Assembly: GCF_001697225.1 (NCBI RefSeq) | Contig: NZ_CP014671.1 | Location: 1,550,001 to 1,614,000 of the forward strand | DNA length: 64,000 nt | DNA from: Immundisolibacter cernigliae | GTDB lineage: Bacteria; Pseudomonadota; Gammaproteobacteria; Immundisolibacterales; Immundisolibacteraceae | Direction of reading: 5' to 3' | In this document: positions 8,736-18,285 of the stretch, piece after piece | Numbering within the stretch: the stretch's first letter is position 1 | How the letters are laid out: each line of letters starts with the position of its first letter | Position numbers and translations under genes: made by a program | Notes under the pieces: generated by a model | Databases searched by the model: none | The model's input: the letters and a program-made list of their open reading frames with translations, nothing else | What the model was told of the DNA's origin: nothing

Positions 8736-10103
8736 ATGACGCACGCCGCGGTGATGGTGGTGGAGGACGATCCGGCGCTGCGCGAGGCGCTGTGCGACAC
8801 GCTAGATCTGGCCGGCTACCGCAGCCTGCCGGCGTCTGATGGCCAGGCGGCGCTGGCGCTGCTGGACCGCGAACGCCCGGCGCTGGTGGTCAGCGACGTG
8901 CAGATGCAGCCGATGGACGGCAATGCCCTGTTGCATGCCCTGCGCCGGCAGCGGCCGGACCTGCCGGTGGTGCTGATGACCGCGTTTGGCACCATCCGCA
9001 GCGCCGTGCAGGCGGTGCGCGAAGGCGCCGTCGAGTATCTGGCCAAGCCTTTCGAGCCGGCGACGCTGGTCAGTCTGATCGGCCAGCTGCTGCCCCGCCA
9101 GGGCGACAGCGGCGACGAGCCTGTCGCCGAGGATCCGCGCTCGCGTGAGCTGCTGGCGCTGGCGGCGCGGGTGGCGCACAGCGAGGTCAGCGTGCTGCTG
9201 ACCGGCGAGTCGGGCACCGGCAAGGAGGTGCTGGCGCGCTACATCCACCGGCATTCGCCGCGCCAGGGCGGGGCTTTTGTGGCCATCAACTGCGCCGCGA
9301 TTCCCGACAACATGCTCGAGGCGGTCCTGTTCGGCTACGAGAGGGGCGCCTTCACCGGCGCCACTGGCGCCCACGCCGGCAAGTTCGAACAGGCGCACGG
9401 CGGCAGCCTGCTGCTGGACGAGATATCCGAGATGCCGATCGGCCTGCAGGCCAAGCTGCTGCGGGTGCTGCAGGAGCGCGAGGTCGAGCGCCTGGGCGGC
9501 AAGCAGGCGATCGCGCTGGACGTGCGCGTACTGGCCACCAGCAACCGCGACCTCACCGCCGAAGTGGCCGCCGGGCGCTTTCGCGAGGACCTCTACTACC
9601 GCCTGGCCGTGTTCCCGCTGCACATCCCGCCGCTGCGCGAGCGGCCGGCCGACATCCTGCCGCTGGCCCGCCGCCTGCTGGCGCGCCACTGGCGGCGGCC
9701 AACGCCGGCGCCGGTGCTGGCCGATGCCGCCGCCAGCGCGCTGGTCGGGTATCCCTGGCCGGGCAACGTGCGCGAGCTGGACAACATGATCCAGCGCGCG
9801 CTGATCCTGGCCGACGCCGGCGCCATCGAGGCCGCGCACCTGGTCGGCGGGCCGGCATCGATGGCCGACGGGCAGGTGGCGACGCCTGCCAACGAGCCGA
9901 CCGCGGTCGGCGATCTGGACCGCGACCTGCGCAGCCGCGAGGCGCAGCTGATCCTGGGCGCGCTGCGCGCCAGCGGCGGCCGCCGGGCGCAGGCCGCGGC
10001 GCAGCTTGGCATCAGCGAACGCACGCTGCGCTACAAGCTGTCGCAGCTGCGCGAGGCCGGCTTCGAGGTGCCCGCCGCGGGCGCCGCACGGGACGAGGAC
10101 TGA
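8736..10103 (+). CDS. fleR: sigma54-dependent response regulator FleR
   Basis: NtrC-type activator of hook, basal-body and related flagellar promoters, paired with FleS. The receiver (1-120) has acidic residues E10/D11/D12, phospho-acceptor D54, T82 and K104. The AAA+ domain has Walker A GESGTGKE near 157-164, RGAFTGATG for sigma54 contact and LLLDEISEM as Walker B. A Fis-type helix-turn-helix ([14 protein letters not shown]) lies near the C-terminus. It is co-transcribed with fleS, and its stop overlaps the ribosome-site region of fliE, so fliEFGHIJ probably ride on the same transcript. Confidence 0.94.
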   Translation: MTHAAVMVVEDDPALREALCDTLDLAGYRSLPASDGQAALALLDRERPALVVSDVQMQPMDGNALLHALRRQRPDLPVVLMTAFGTIRSAVQAVREGAVEYLAKPFEPATLVSLIGQLLPRQGDSGDEPVAEDPRSRELLALAARVAHSEVSVLLTGESGTGKEVLARYIHRHSPRQGGAFVAINCAAIPDNMLEAVLFGYERGAFTGATGAHAGKFEQAHGGSLLLDEISEMPIGLQAKLLRVLQEREVERLGGKQAIALDVRVLATSNRDLTAEVAAGRFREDLYYRLAVFPLHIPPLRERPADILPLARRLLARHWRRPTPAPVLADAAASALVGYPWPGNVRELDNMIQRALILADAGAIEAAHLVGGPASMADGQVATPANEPTAVGDLDRDLRSREAQLILGALRASGGRRAQAAAQLGISERTLRYKLSQLREAGFEVPAAGAARDED

Positions 10104-10107
10104 AGCG

Positions 10108-10434
10108 ATGTCGGACATGCAGATCAACGCCGTGCTGGGCCAGATCCGCGCCCTGCGCGAACAGATCGACCACGCGGCGGTCAAGGCGCCGACGCCGAGC
10201 GACGGCGCCAAGGAAAGCTTCGGCGCCGTGCTGGGCCAGTTTGTCAGTCAGGTCAACGAGGCGCAGGCGGCGTCCACGGACCTAGCCGCCCGCTTCGAGC
10301 AGGGCGACGAGAAGGTCAGCCTGGCGCAGGTGATGGTCGCCAGTCAGAAATCGAGCGTGTCCTTGCAGGCCGTGGTGCAGGTGCGAAACAAGCTCCTGTC
10401 GGCCTACCAGGACGTCATGAACATGCAGATCTGA
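10108..10434 (+). CDS. fliE: flagellar hook-basal body protein FliE
   Basis: Rod-MS-ring adaptor exported early in assembly. It has 108 residues. The C-terminal half carries the family signature: FGAVLGQFVSQVNEAQ, then KVSLAQVMVASQKSSVSLQ and VRNKLLSAYQDVMNMQI at the very end. The ATG at 10108, five bases after the fleR stop with GAGGA upstream, is preferred because the longer in-frame extension overlaps fleR and is not FliE-like. It precedes fliF as in nearly all proteobacteria. Confidence 0.94.
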   Translation: MSDMQINAVLGQIRALREQIDHAAVKAPTPSDGAKESFGAVLGQFVSQVNEAQAASTDLAARFEQGDEKVSLAQVMVASQKSSVSLQAVVQVRNKLLSAYQDVMNMQI

Positions 10435-10461
10435 GCGGTTTTCAGGGGGAACTGAACCACC

Positions 10462-12153
10462 ATGGCCGATTCGACTCCTAGCCTGCCCGCCGGCAGCCCG
10501 GCGGCGCTGATCCAGGGCTTCATCAAGCTGCCGGCCTCGCGCCAGGCGGTGCTGCTGGTGGCGCTGGCCGCCTGCATCGCCAGCGTCATCGGCATCGTGC
10601 TGTGGGCGCGCACGCCCGACTACAGCCTGCTGTACGGCAGCCTGGAGGAGCGCGACGCCGCCCAGGTGGTGGCGGCGCTCGAAAAAGCCGCCATTCCCTA
10701 CCGCCTGGACGCCGCGACCGGCGCGCTGCGCGTGCCGTCCACGGCGGTGCACGAGGCGCGCCTGAAGCTGGCGGCCGAGGGCCTGCCCAAGGGCAGCGGC
10801 AGTGGGCTTGAGATGCTCAGTCAGGATCCGGGCTTCGGCGTCAGCCGCTTCATGGAAAACGCCCGCTATCAGCACGCCGTGGAGGGCGAACTGGCGCGCA
10901 CCATCGGCGCCATGGACGGCGTGCAGCAGGTGCGCGTGCACCTGGCCATCCCGGAGCGCTCGGTGTTCGTGCGCGACCGCGACAAGCCGACCGCGTCGGT
11001 CATGCTGCAGCTGTACCGTGGACGCAGCGTGGACGACGGTCAGGTGGCGGCCATCGTGCACCTGGTGTCCTCCAGCGTGCCGGACCTGGCCGCCTCGCGC
11101 GTCACGGTGGTCGATCAGGCCGGCGCGCTGCTGACCCGGCCGGCCGGCCAGGCCGGTCTGAACCAGTCCGGCGAGCATTACGACTATGCCCGGCGCCTGG
11201 AGCAGGACTACGTGCGGCGCATCGAGGACCTGTTGGCGGCGGTGGTGGGGCCGGGCGGCGTGCGCGCCAAGGTCAGCGCCGAGGTCGATTTCGAGGTCAC
11301 CGAACGCACCCGCGAGGAATACCAGCCCGATCGCGCCGTGCTGCGCAGCTCGCAGGAAGAATCAACCGAAAGCGCCGCCGCCGGCACGGCCAGCGGCGGC
11401 GTGCCCGGCACGCTCAGCAACCAGCCGCCGCAGGGCGGCAGCCTGGCGCCCGAGGCCGCTCCGGTCCCGGCGGTCGCGGGCGCGGCCACGCCGGCGGCAA
11501 GCGGCGCCGCGGCTGGCGGGGCGACCGCAACGCCGGCTGCCAGCGCGTCGACACCCAAGGAACGCAGCAGCCGCTCGGTACGCAACTTCGAGATCGACCG
11601 CACCATCAGCCACAGCAAGCTGGCCGGTGGCGGCGTCAAGCGTCTGACGGTGGCGGTGGTGGTGGACGACCGCCTGGCCAGCGCTGCCGATGGCAAGCAG
11701 ACGCGCGAGCCGCGCAGCAAGGAAGAGCTCGATCGCTATACCGCGCTGGTGCGCGACGCGGTCGGCTTCAACGCCGAGCGGGGCGACAGCATCAACGTCA
11801 TCAACGCGGCCTTCATGCCCGGCGAGCCCACGCCCGCCGCCTCAGGCACCCCGGTGTGGGAGCAGTCCTGGCTGTGGCAGGCCGCCCGCCTGCTGCTCGG
11901 AGCGGGCGCCCTGGCGGCGGTGCTGCTGGGCGTGCTGCGGCCGATGCTGCGCAGCGTGCGCCAGGCCGGTGCCGCCGTCATCGCCCAGACCGGTCCGGCC
12001 ACGACCCCGGCCCTGGCGCAGACCGGCGAGTTGTCGCCCGCTCCGCAGCGTCTGGCGGCGCCGGCCGGCCCGCCGCCCCTGCCGGACCTGCACGAACAGG
12101 ACCCGCAGCGGGTGATGCAGGTGATGCGCAACTGGATGGCCGCCGATGCCTGA
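10462..12153 (+). CDS. fliF: flagellar MS-ring protein FliF
   Basis: Builds the membrane MS-ring and export-gate housing. At 563 residues it has the usual length. A transmembrane helix lies near residues 30-50 (LLVALAACIASVIGIVLWA), followed by the YscJ-like ring domains (LLYGSLEERDAAQVV, VSRFMENARYQHAVEGELART). A low-complexity Ala/Pro/Gly periplasmic loop spans about 305-365, a second helix lies near 475-495, and a cytoplasmic tail binds FliG (LPDLHEQDPQRVMQVMRNWM). AGGGGGA lies upstream of the ATG. Its 3' end overlaps fliG by eight bases. Confidence 0.96.
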   Translation: MADSTPSLPAGSPAALIQGFIKLPASRQAVLLVALAACIASVIGIVLWARTPDYSLLYGSLEERDAAQVVAALEKAAIPYRLDAATGALRVPSTAVHEARLKLAAEGLPKGSGSGLEMLSQDPGFGVSRFMENARYQHAVEGELARTIGAMDGVQQVRVHLAIPERSVFVRDRDKPTASVMLQLYRGRSVDDGQVAAIVHLVSSSVPDLAASRVTVVDQAGALLTRPAGQAGLNQSGEHYDYARRLEQDYVRRIEDLLAAVVGPGGVRAKVSAEVDFEVTERTREEYQPDRAVLRSSQEESTESAAAGTASGGVPGTLSNQPPQGGSLAPEAAPVPAVAGAATPAASGAAAGGATATPAASASTPKERSSRSVRNFEIDRTISHSKLAGGGVKRLTVAVVVDDRLASAADGKQTREPRSKEELDRYTALVRDAVGFNAERGDSINVINAAFMPGEPTPAASGTPVWEQSWLWQAARLLLGAGALAAVLLGVLRPMLRSVRQAGAAVIAQTGPATTPALAQTGELSPAPQRLAAPAGPPPLPDLHEQDPQRVMQVMRNWMAADA

Positions 12154-13150
12154 GCCGACCAAGCTGAACGGCGTCGAGCGCTCGGCGATCCTCATTCTGG
12201 CGCTGGGTGAGCGCAAGGCCGCCGACGTGCTGCGCCAGATGGAGCCCAAGGAAGTGCAGCGCATCGGCGCCGCCATGACGCGCCTGGGCGCCATCAGCCG
12301 CGACCAGATCAACGCCGTGCTGGCCGAGTTCGGCATGGCCGTGCAGAGCGACAGCATGCTCACCGTCGGCGTCGAGGATTACCTGCGAAACGTCATGGTC
12401 AGTGCGCTGGGCGAACAGAAGGCACGCGGCATCCTGGACCGGGTGCTGGAACGCGACGACGACACGCTGGGCAACCTCAAGTGGATGGACCCGAAGGCCA
12501 TCGCCGCCGTGCTCAAGGACGAACACCCGCAGGTCACCGCGCTGGCACTGGCCTCCATGGAGGCGGATCAGGCGGCCCTGGTGCTGCCGTTGCTGCCGGC
12601 CGACCAGCGCACCGACATCGTGACCCGCATTGCCACGCTGGACGAGCTGCAACCGGGGGCGCTCAGCGAGGTGCGGGCCATCCTTGAACAGCACTTCTAC
12701 CGCAACGTCAGCGTCAAGTCGGCACAGGTCGGTGGGGTCAAGGTGGCCGCCGGCATCGTCGGCCGGCTCGATCCGGCGCTGGGCAACGGCGTGCTGGAGG
12801 AACTGCGCGAAGCCGACGAAGAACTCGAACAGCAGATTCAGGACAACCTGATCCTGTTCGAGAGCCTGGCCGATGTCGACGACAAGGGCCTGCAGGCGCT
12901 GCTGCGCGAGACCACCTCGGAAGTCCTGCTGGTGGCGCTCAAGGGCGCCGATCAGGTGATCCGGGATCGTTTTTTCAAGAACATGTCCAAGCGCGCCGGC
13001 GAGATGCTGCGCGACGACATGCAGCTGCGCGGCCCGGTGCGCCTGGCGGAAGTGGAGGCGGCGCAAAAGGAAATGCTGGGCGCCGCCCGCCGCCTGGCGG
13101 AAGCGGGCACCATCCGGCTGGGCAAGGCCAGTGGCGATTTTGTCGAGTAA
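12146..13150 (+). CDS. fliG: flagellar motor switch protein FliG
   Basis: C-ring protein that binds FliF and receives torque from the stators. It has 334 residues. The N-terminal FliF-binding domain begins LNGVERSAILILALGE. The middle domain carries the DEHPQVTALALA (EHPQR-type) motif near residue 128. The C-terminal domain has charged torque residues in RDRFFKNMSKRAGEMLRDDM and the RLAEVEAAQKEM helix. It overlaps fliF by eight and fliH by twenty bases, pointing to tight translational coupling. Confidence 0.96.
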   Translation: MPEPTKLNGVERSAILILALGERKAADVLRQMEPKEVQRIGAAMTRLGAISRDQINAVLAEFGMAVQSDSMLTVGVEDYLRNVMVSALGEQKARGILDRVLERDDDTLGNLKWMDPKAIAAVLKDEHPQVTALALASMEADQAALVLPLLPADQRTDIVTRIATLDELQPGALSEVRAILEQHFYRNVSVKSAQVGGVKVAAGIVGRLDPALGNGVLEELREADEELEQQIQDNLILFESLADVDDKGLQALLRETTSEVLLVALKGADQVIRDRFFKNMSKRAGEMLRDDMQLRGPVRLAEVEAAQKEMLGAARRLAEAGTIRLGKASGDFVE

Positions 13151-13733
13151 GCCCTTCCAGGGCTGGCAGGCGGTCAGCCCGCGGGCCATCGAGGCAGGCG
13201 ATCCGCAGCTGGAGCAAGCGCGGGCGCAGGCCCGCGACGCCGGTCATGCGCAAGGTTATGCCGCTGGCCTGGAGCAGGGTCTGGCCGAAGGCCGGCAACG
13301 TGCCGCCGAACAACTGGCAAACGATGCTGCCCGGTTCGCGGCCGTGCTCGACAGCCTGGCGGCGCCGCTGGCCAGCCTGGAGCAGGAGCTGCTCGACAGC
13401 ATGCTGCAGCTGGCCTGTGCCCTGGCGCGGCAGGTCGTGCGCCGCGAGCTGACCGCGGTGCCGGCGCGCATCGGTGAGCTGGTACGCGAGGGCGTGGCGG
13501 CACTGCCGCCGGCGGCGCGCCAGATCAGCGTGCATCTGAACCCGCTGGACCTGGATCTGGTGCGTACCATGGCGCCGCGCGGCCGTAACGACGCCCGCTG
13601 GGAACTGGTGGCCGACGCCAGCCTGTCGCGCGGCGGCTGTCGCATCAGCACGGAATCGTCGGAAGTGGACCTGACGCTCGAAACGCGCCTGACGGAAGTG
13701 TTTGCCCGCCTGCTGGAGGGCGGCACGGCATGA
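13131..13733 (+). CDS. fliH: flagellar export ATPase regulator FliH
   Basis: Peripheral stalk-like protein that holds FliI at the export gate. It has 200 residues: a short N-terminal region with FQGWQAVSP, a long helical Ala/Gln/Glu repeat segment ([27 protein letters not shown] is the GxxxG-like part) and a C-terminal FliH/YscL domain ([11 protein letters not shown]). Two starts are possible: GTG at 13131, or TTG at 13140 giving SSKPFQGW. Both lie inside fliG; I kept the longer. The 3' end overlaps fliI in an ATGA. Confidence 0.88.
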   Translation: MAILSSKPFQGWQAVSPRAIEAGDPQLEQARAQARDAGHAQGYAAGLEQGLAEGRQRAAEQLANDAARFAAVLDSLAAPLASLEQELLDSMLQLACALARQVVRRELTAVPARIGELVREGVAALPPAARQISVHLNPLDLDLVRTMAPRGRNDARWELVADASLSRGGCRISTESSEVDLTLETRLTEVFARLLEGGTA

Positions 13734-15082
13734 GCGCGGCCCTGCAGCAGCGTCTGGCGCAGCAGCTGAGCAGCCGCATCGGTGATCTGACCGCGGCGCC
13801 ATCGGTGCAGGTCGAGGGCAAGCTCACGCGCATGGTCGGGCTGACGCTGGAGGCGATCGGCCTGCCGGCGGTCATCGGCAGTCGCTGCCTGGTGCGCCAG
13901 CCGGGTCAGGCCGACGTCGAGGCCGAGGTGGTCGGCTTCTCGGGCGATTTCATGTCGCTGATGCCGATCGATCCGGTGCAGGGCCTGGGGCCGACGGCGC
14001 GCGTGCTGCCGCTGCGCCACGGCGCCCTGGCGCCGGTCGGGCCGGGTTTGCTCGGCCGCGTGCTGGACGGCGCCGGCAGGCCGCTGGACGGCAAGGGGCC
14101 GATCCGCGCCGAGCGGCACGTGCCGCTCGCCGGCACGCCGCAAAACCCGCTCGGCCGCCCGCCGATTCGCGAGCCGCTGGATGTCGGCGTGCGCAGCATC
14201 AATTCCCTGCTCACGGTCGGTCGGGGCCAGCGTCTGGGCCTGTTCGCCGGCAGCGGTGTCGGCAAGAGCGTGCTGCTGGGCATGATGACCCGCTACACGG
14301 CCGCCGACGTGACCGTGGTCGGCCTGATCGGCGAGCGTGGCCGGGAGGTCAACGAGTTCGTCACGTCCATCCTGGGTCCGGAAGGCCTGAAGCGCGCAGT
14401 GGTGGTCACCGCGCCGGCTGACACCACCGCCCTGCAGCGCCTGCAAGGCGCCATGCTGGCCACGGCCATCGCCGAATACTTCCGCGACCAGGGCCTGAAT
14501 GTCCTGCTGCTGGTGGATTCCCTGACGCGCGTCGCCCACGCCCAGCGCGAGATCGCCCTGTCGGTCGGCGAGCCGCCGGCCACCAAGGGCTATCCGCCCT
14601 CGGTGTTCGCGCGCCTGCCGGCGCTGATCGAGCGCGCCGGCACGGCGCCCAGCGGCGGCTCGATCACCGCCTTCTACACCGTGCTCACGGAAGGCGACGA
14701 TCCGAACGACCCGATCGCCGATGCGGCGCGGGCCATTCTGGATGGTCACATCCTGCTCAGCCGTGACATCGCCGAGACCGGCCTGTACCCGGCCATCGAC
14801 ATGGAGTCCTCGGTCAGCCGCCTGATGGTGGAGTTGGCCGCCCCGGAACAGCTGGCGGCGGCGCGGCGCTTTCGCCAGCTGTATTCGACTTACCGGCAAA
14901 ACCGCGACCTGGTGGCCGTCGGTGCCTATCAGGCCGGCGCCGATCCGCTGCTGGACGAGGCGATTGCCCGTCAACCGCAGCTGCTGGACTTTCTGCGTCA
15001 GGACCTGCGCCAGGGCGTCGATCATGCGACCAGCGTGGCCAGCCTCGACGCGCTGTTCGCCGGCGGCGGCGGCGGCGCATGA
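13730..15082 (+). CDS. fliI: flagellum-specific export ATPase FliI
   Basis: F1-beta-like ATPase that unfolds and delivers export substrates. It has 450 residues. The P-loop is [11 protein letters not shown] near residues 172-182. The type III/FliI region RGREVNEFV and Walker [10 protein letters not shown] follow, then the [21 protein letters not shown] segment typical of the family. It overlaps fliH and fliJ by ATGA on both sides, so FliH, FliI and FliJ are coupled and made together, matching their complex. Confidence 0.97.
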   Translation: MSAALQQRLAQQLSSRIGDLTAAPSVQVEGKLTRMVGLTLEAIGLPAVIGSRCLVRQPGQADVEAEVVGFSGDFMSLMPIDPVQGLGPTARVLPLRHGALAPVGPGLLGRVLDGAGRPLDGKGPIRAERHVPLAGTPQNPLGRPPIREPLDVGVRSINSLLTVGRGQRLGLFAGSGVGKSVLLGMMTRYTAADVTVVGLIGERGREVNEFVTSILGPEGLKRAVVVTAPADTTALQRLQGAMLATAIAEYFRDQGLNVLLLVDSLTRVAHAQREIALSVGEPPATKGYPPSVFARLPALIERAGTAPSGGSITAFYTVLTEGDDPNDPIADAARAILDGHILLSRDIAETGLYPAIDMESSVSRLMVELAAPEQLAAARRFRQLYSTYRQNRDLVAVGAYQAGADPLLDEAIARQPQLLDFLRQDLRQGVDHATSVASLDALFAGGGGGA

Positions 15083-15507
15083 AGCGCGCGGCGCGCCTGC
15101 AGCCGGTGCTGCAACGCCTGCTCGAAGCGGAGCGCCAGGCCCGCCACCGCCTGGTCGCCTGCGAGGCCGAGTGGGTCACGCAGTGCGCACGCCTGGCCGA
15201 TCTGCACCGCTACGCCGGCGAGTATCGGCAGCGCACGCAGGTCGGCGCGGTGCCGGTGGCGACGCTGCGCGACCACCAGCAGTTCGTCGGGCGTCTGGAA
15301 CAGCTGGCCCTGAATCAGGAACGCGCCGTGGCCGCCGCCGAGCAGGCCTGCGCCCGGGCGCGTGAGGAACTGCAGCGGCGCCAGCGCCGCAGCGAGGGTC
15401 TGCGCCGGCTGATCGGTCGCTACCAGGCGCAAGCCCTGCAGGCCGCCGAGCGGCGCGAGCAGCGCGCCTTGGACGACTGGGTCAGCAGCCGCTCCAGGGC
15501 CGGCTGA
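15079..15507 (+). CDS. fliJ: flagellar export protein FliJ
   Basis: A 142-residue coiled-coil protein with high Arg, Gln and Ala content and no other domain. FliJ is the gamma-like stalk of the export ATPase and escorts chaperones. Identity rests on its position directly after fliI (four-base overlap), its length and its two-helix coiled-coil character ([35 protein letters not shown]), since FliJ sequence is poorly conserved. It is the last gene of the fleSR-fliE-J run before a 136-base gap. Confidence 0.88.
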   Translation: MKRAARLQPVLQRLLEAERQARHRLVACEAEWVTQCARLADLHRYAGEYRQRTQVGAVPVATLRDHQQFVGRLEQLALNQERAVAAAEQACARAREELQRRQRRSEGLRRLIGRYQAQALQAAERREQRALDDWVSSRSRAG

Positions 15508-15547
15508 GGCGAGCGCACGGCATCGGCCCGCGGATCGTAATGGCGGT

Positions 15548-15563
15548 TGGCCCGGACCGTGCA
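15548..15563 (+). promoter_or_regulatory. candidate sigma54 promoter of fliK
   Basis: TGGCCCG-N4-GTGCA in the fliJ-fliK gap: the -24 GG is at 15549-15550 and the -12 GC at 15561-15562, exactly ten apart. It differs from consensus by C for A in the -24 box and G for T in the -12 box. Sigma54 control of fliK would agree with Pseudomonas, but in GC-rich DNA this could be chance. Confidence 0.4.
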
Positions 15564-15643
15564 ATGCAGATGCACAGAACCCCGATGCGGCACGGCGTCG
15601 TTCGGGCACACCGGTGGGCGAGTTTTTTCAGGAGCATGCAGCG

Positions 15644-16975
15644 GTGGATGCAGTCAGTACCGTAATCCCCGGCGGGGCCACAGGCGCCGCGCCGCCCGTC
15701 GATAGTGACGCCCCGGCGCCGGCGGCCGGCTTTCCGGCGGCCCTCGGCCAGGCGCTGGCCCAGCCGGCGGTCGCCGCCGACGGCAACAGCCCGCCGGCTA
15801 TCGACGGCCAAACGTTGCCGGTCCTGCCGGTGGTGACCGACCCTGCAGCGGAGCCGATCACGCCCCCGATTGCGGCCGTTGCCGCCGATGGGTTGCCGCT
15901 GCCTGCCGAGCCACAGCCGTCCGGCGCTGTGGCGGCGGTCGTGGACGCGCTCGGCGACATCGCGCGCGGGCAAAAGGCTGCGCCCGCGGCGGCCCATTTG
16001 GGCGCGCCGCCGCCTTCACCCGCGGCGTCGAGCGATCCGGTGACGATGCCGGGCGTGGCCCGTGGCGCGGTGCAGGAGACGGGCGCCGGCGAAGAACATG
16101 GCCGGGATACCGAACCGCAGCTGGCGGCGACGCCCACCGCGGTGCAGGTGCCGGAGAGTGCTCCGGGTGCGGCGCGCAAGGCGGCGCGTCGGCTGGCGAG
16201 CGAAGGCGCGGCCGATCCGGCCGCCGCGGGTCAATTGCCGCCAGGCTTGCTCCTGCACGCCGCCCCCATCGCCCGCACGGTCGCCAGCGCGCACGCCGCG
16301 CCGGATGGCGGCCATGGCCGACAGGCAGCCGTTGTCGGCGCCGCGGCCGAGCAGCCTGCGGCGTCCGCGATGACTGCGACCGGTGCGGTCGGGCTGGAGG
16401 TCGCAATGGCGGCGCAGCCCCCCGGGCCGGCAAATGAATCGGCACCGGTCGGCACCCTGCCGGGCAACGAGCTTGCCGCGGCTCTGCAGCTCGCCGGTCG
16501 GCCGGGTGTTCCCGCGGCGTCCGGCGGACCACCCGTAGAACTGCCCGTGGCGGCCTCGCCCGGCAGTCCGCAGTTCAGTCAGGAACTGGGCGAGCGCCTG
16601 CTGTGGCTGGTGCGCGAGGGCGTGCACGAGGCGCGCCTGCAGCTGAACCCGCGCGAGCTGGGTCCGATCGAGGTGCGCGTCGGTGTCAGCGACGGCACCG
16701 CGCAGCTCAGCTTCAGCGCGCAGCACGCCGGTACGGTCGCCGCGGTGCAGCAGTCCCTGCCGCAGCTGCGCGAACTGCTCGCCCAGCAGGGCCTGCAACT
16801 GGGTCAGGCGGACGTGTCCCAGCAGCAGGCCGGCGCCGGCCAGCAGACGCCGCAGCAGGGCAGCTCGCAGCAGGCCGCAGCTGAGTCCCGCGGTTCGGCG
16901 GCGGGTATGGGTGGGCCGGTCATTGGCGAGCGCGTGCGCGTGATCGGCCGCGGCCTGGTCGACGCCTACGCCTGA
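15644..16975 (+). CDS. fliK: flagellar hook-length control protein FliK
   Basis: Secreted molecular ruler that sets hook length and switches export specificity through FlhB. It is Ala/Pro/Gly-rich and disordered for about 300 residues, then carries the conserved Flg_hook domain (GERLLWLVREGVHEARLQL, NPRELGPIEVRV, FSAQHAGTV) and a Gln-rich tail. The GTG at 15644 has AGGAG about ten bases upstream; an in-frame GTG at 15614 would add ten residues but lacks a ribosome site. fliLMNOPQR-flhB, which usually follow, are absent; a terminator and an unrelated convergent gene come next. Confidence 0.9.
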   Translation: MDAVSTVIPGGATGAAPPVDSDAPAPAAGFPAALGQALAQPAVAADGNSPPAIDGQTLPVLPVVTDPAAEPITPPIAAVAADGLPLPAEPQPSGAVAAVVDALGDIARGQKAAPAAAHLGAPPPSPAASSDPVTMPGVARGAVQETGAGEEHGRDTEPQLAATPTAVQVPESAPGAARKAARRLASEGAADPAAAGQLPPGLLLHAAPIARTVASAHAAPDGGHGRQAAVVGAAAEQPAASAMTATGAVGLEVAMAAQPPGPANESAPVGTLPGNELAAALQLAGRPGVPAASGGPPVELPVAASPGSPQFSQELGERLLWLVREGVHEARLQLNPRELGPIEVRVGVSDGTAQLSFSAQHAGTVAAVQQSLPQLRELLAQQGLQLGQADVSQQQAGAGQQTPQQGSSQQAAAESRGSAAGMGGPVIGERVRVIGRGLVDAYA

Positions 16976-16985
16976 TCGGCCGCAC

Positions 16986-17026
16986 AAAAAACCCCGGCGC
17001 GGGACAGACCCGGGCCGGGGTTTTTT
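16986..17026. terminator. bidirectional terminator between fliK and the monooxygenase gene
   Basis: A run of six A, then CCCCGGC-GCGGG, a short loop, CCCGGGCCGGGG and six T. The stem is long, GC-only and flanked by A and T tracts, so it can end transcription in both directions between the converging fliK and XylM-like genes. Confidence 0.9.
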
Positions 17027-17041
17027 GTCATCCGGATCGCG

Positions 17042-18163
17042 TCAGTGCGCGGTAGCGGTCCGGGTGTCGATGGCCGTCTCGCCCAGCCAGTCCGGCCAGC
17101 CGGCGCGGCGGTTGGCCTCGCGCGCCAGGGCGCGCTCCTCGGCGCTGGCGTGGTTCAGGTCCCAGTCCTTCAGGCGCGGCTGGATCACGCGGTTCCAGAT
17201 CGGCGGGAAGAAGGCCGCGATGCCCCACAGCAGGATGTTGCGCATCTGCGGGCCTTGCGGGCGCGGCGTGAGGGCATAGAACGGCCGGTCCGGATCCTGG
17301 TGGTGCTCGACGTGGTTGGTGATTTCAAGGCCCAGGATGCGCGTGACTGCCGACAGGTGGTTCCAGGTGTGGCGGTCCTCGATGGCCCGGCCCGGCACCC
17401 GCAGCAGGCCGAAGTGCTGCAGGTAGTTCAGCGCCTCGCCCAGGATGCGCCCGCCGATCATGGCCGTCAGCTGCACCAGCAGGGCCGGCACGCCGCCGGC
17501 CCAGTACATCACCGCCAGCACCGCCACGGTCAGCGCCTGACCCTGGACGATCTGGCTTTTCCAGTGCCACAGGCCGAGGCCCTGCGCGGCCAGGCGGCGG
17601 CGCTCGTAGTCGAGTTCGTCCAGGGTGTTGCCCCAGATGCAGCGCGGCACGAAGCGGTACACCGACTCGCCGCGCCGGGCGGTGTCGAAATCGCGCTCGG
17701 TGTCGAAATACAGGTGGTGCGTGACGGTGTGCGAGATGTCGCGGTTGGGCGCGCCGATGATGCCGAAGCCGAGCTTGCCGATGAAGGTCGCCAGCGGGTT
17801 GTGGCGGTGCATCAGCTCGTGGGCGGCGCCGACGTTGGCGCCAAGGCCCACCCAGATCAGCGCCGCGGCGCTGGCGATCCACGGCTGGAGGTTGCCCAGC
17901 GCCGGATCGAAGCCGACATGCGCCCGCCAGCCAAACGCGACGAAGGTGCCCAGCACCAGCAGCATCTGCACATAGATCACCAGGTCGGCCAGCGCGCCGT
18001 TGTTGATATTGCGCGGCGCGTAGTCCTGCGGTGACAGCGCGTCGGCGATCAGCAGCAGCGGCAGCGTGCCGATGCCCAGCCACACCCACTGGCCGCCCAG
18101 CAGAAAGCCCGCGATGGCCGCCAGCGGCAGCAGGCAGTTGAGGTAATAACGCAGGTAATCCAT
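17042..18163 (-). CDS. XylM/CymAa-like membrane di-iron monooxygenase (alkane hydroxylase superfamily)
   Basis: A 373-residue integral-membrane non-heme di-iron hydroxylase of the AlkB/XylM superfamily. The histidine boxes are HELMH (115-119), HTVTHH (145-150) and NHVEHH (283-288), plus the NYLQHFG element (246-252). From family knowledge, the N-terminus (DYLRYYL...WVWLG), the PNRDISHTVTHHLYFDT segment and the end (LKDWDLNHASAEERALAREANRRAGWP) resemble xylene monooxygenase XylM and p-cymene monooxygenase CymAa more than true alkane hydroxylases. It likely oxidises a methyl or terminal carbon. The partner reductase or rubredoxin is not adjacent. A GGAGG/AAGG site precedes the ATG. The upstream gap contains the palindrome GATCGATC, a possible operator. 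Confidence 0.82.
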   Translation of the reverse strand: MDYLRYYLNCLLPLAAIAGFLLGGQWVWLGIGTLPLLLIADALSPQDYAPRNINNGALADLVIYVQMLLVLGTFVAFGWRAHVGFDPALGNLQPWIASAAALIWVGLGANVGAAHELMHRHNPLATFIGKLGFGIIGAPNRDISHTVTHHLYFDTERDFDTARRGESVYRFVPRCIWGNTLDELDYERRRLAAQGLGLWHWKSQIVQGQALTVAVLAVMYWAGGVPALLVQLTAMIGGRILGEALNYLQHFGLLRVPGRAIEDRHTWNHLSAVTRILGLEITNHVEHHQDPDRPFYALTPRPQGPQMRNILLWGIAAFFPPIWNRVIQPRLKDWDLNHASAEERALAREANRRAGWPDWLGETAIDTRTATAH

Positions 18164-18285
18164 GACCTTGCCTCCAGCCTCTTGGGGAACTTGGGGTGTC
18201 GACCAATCCTGATCGATCGTTCGGGAATGTGCGCGAGCGCAACCGTCGTGTCAATCGCCGCGCGGGCGATTGTTAGCATGGCCGG

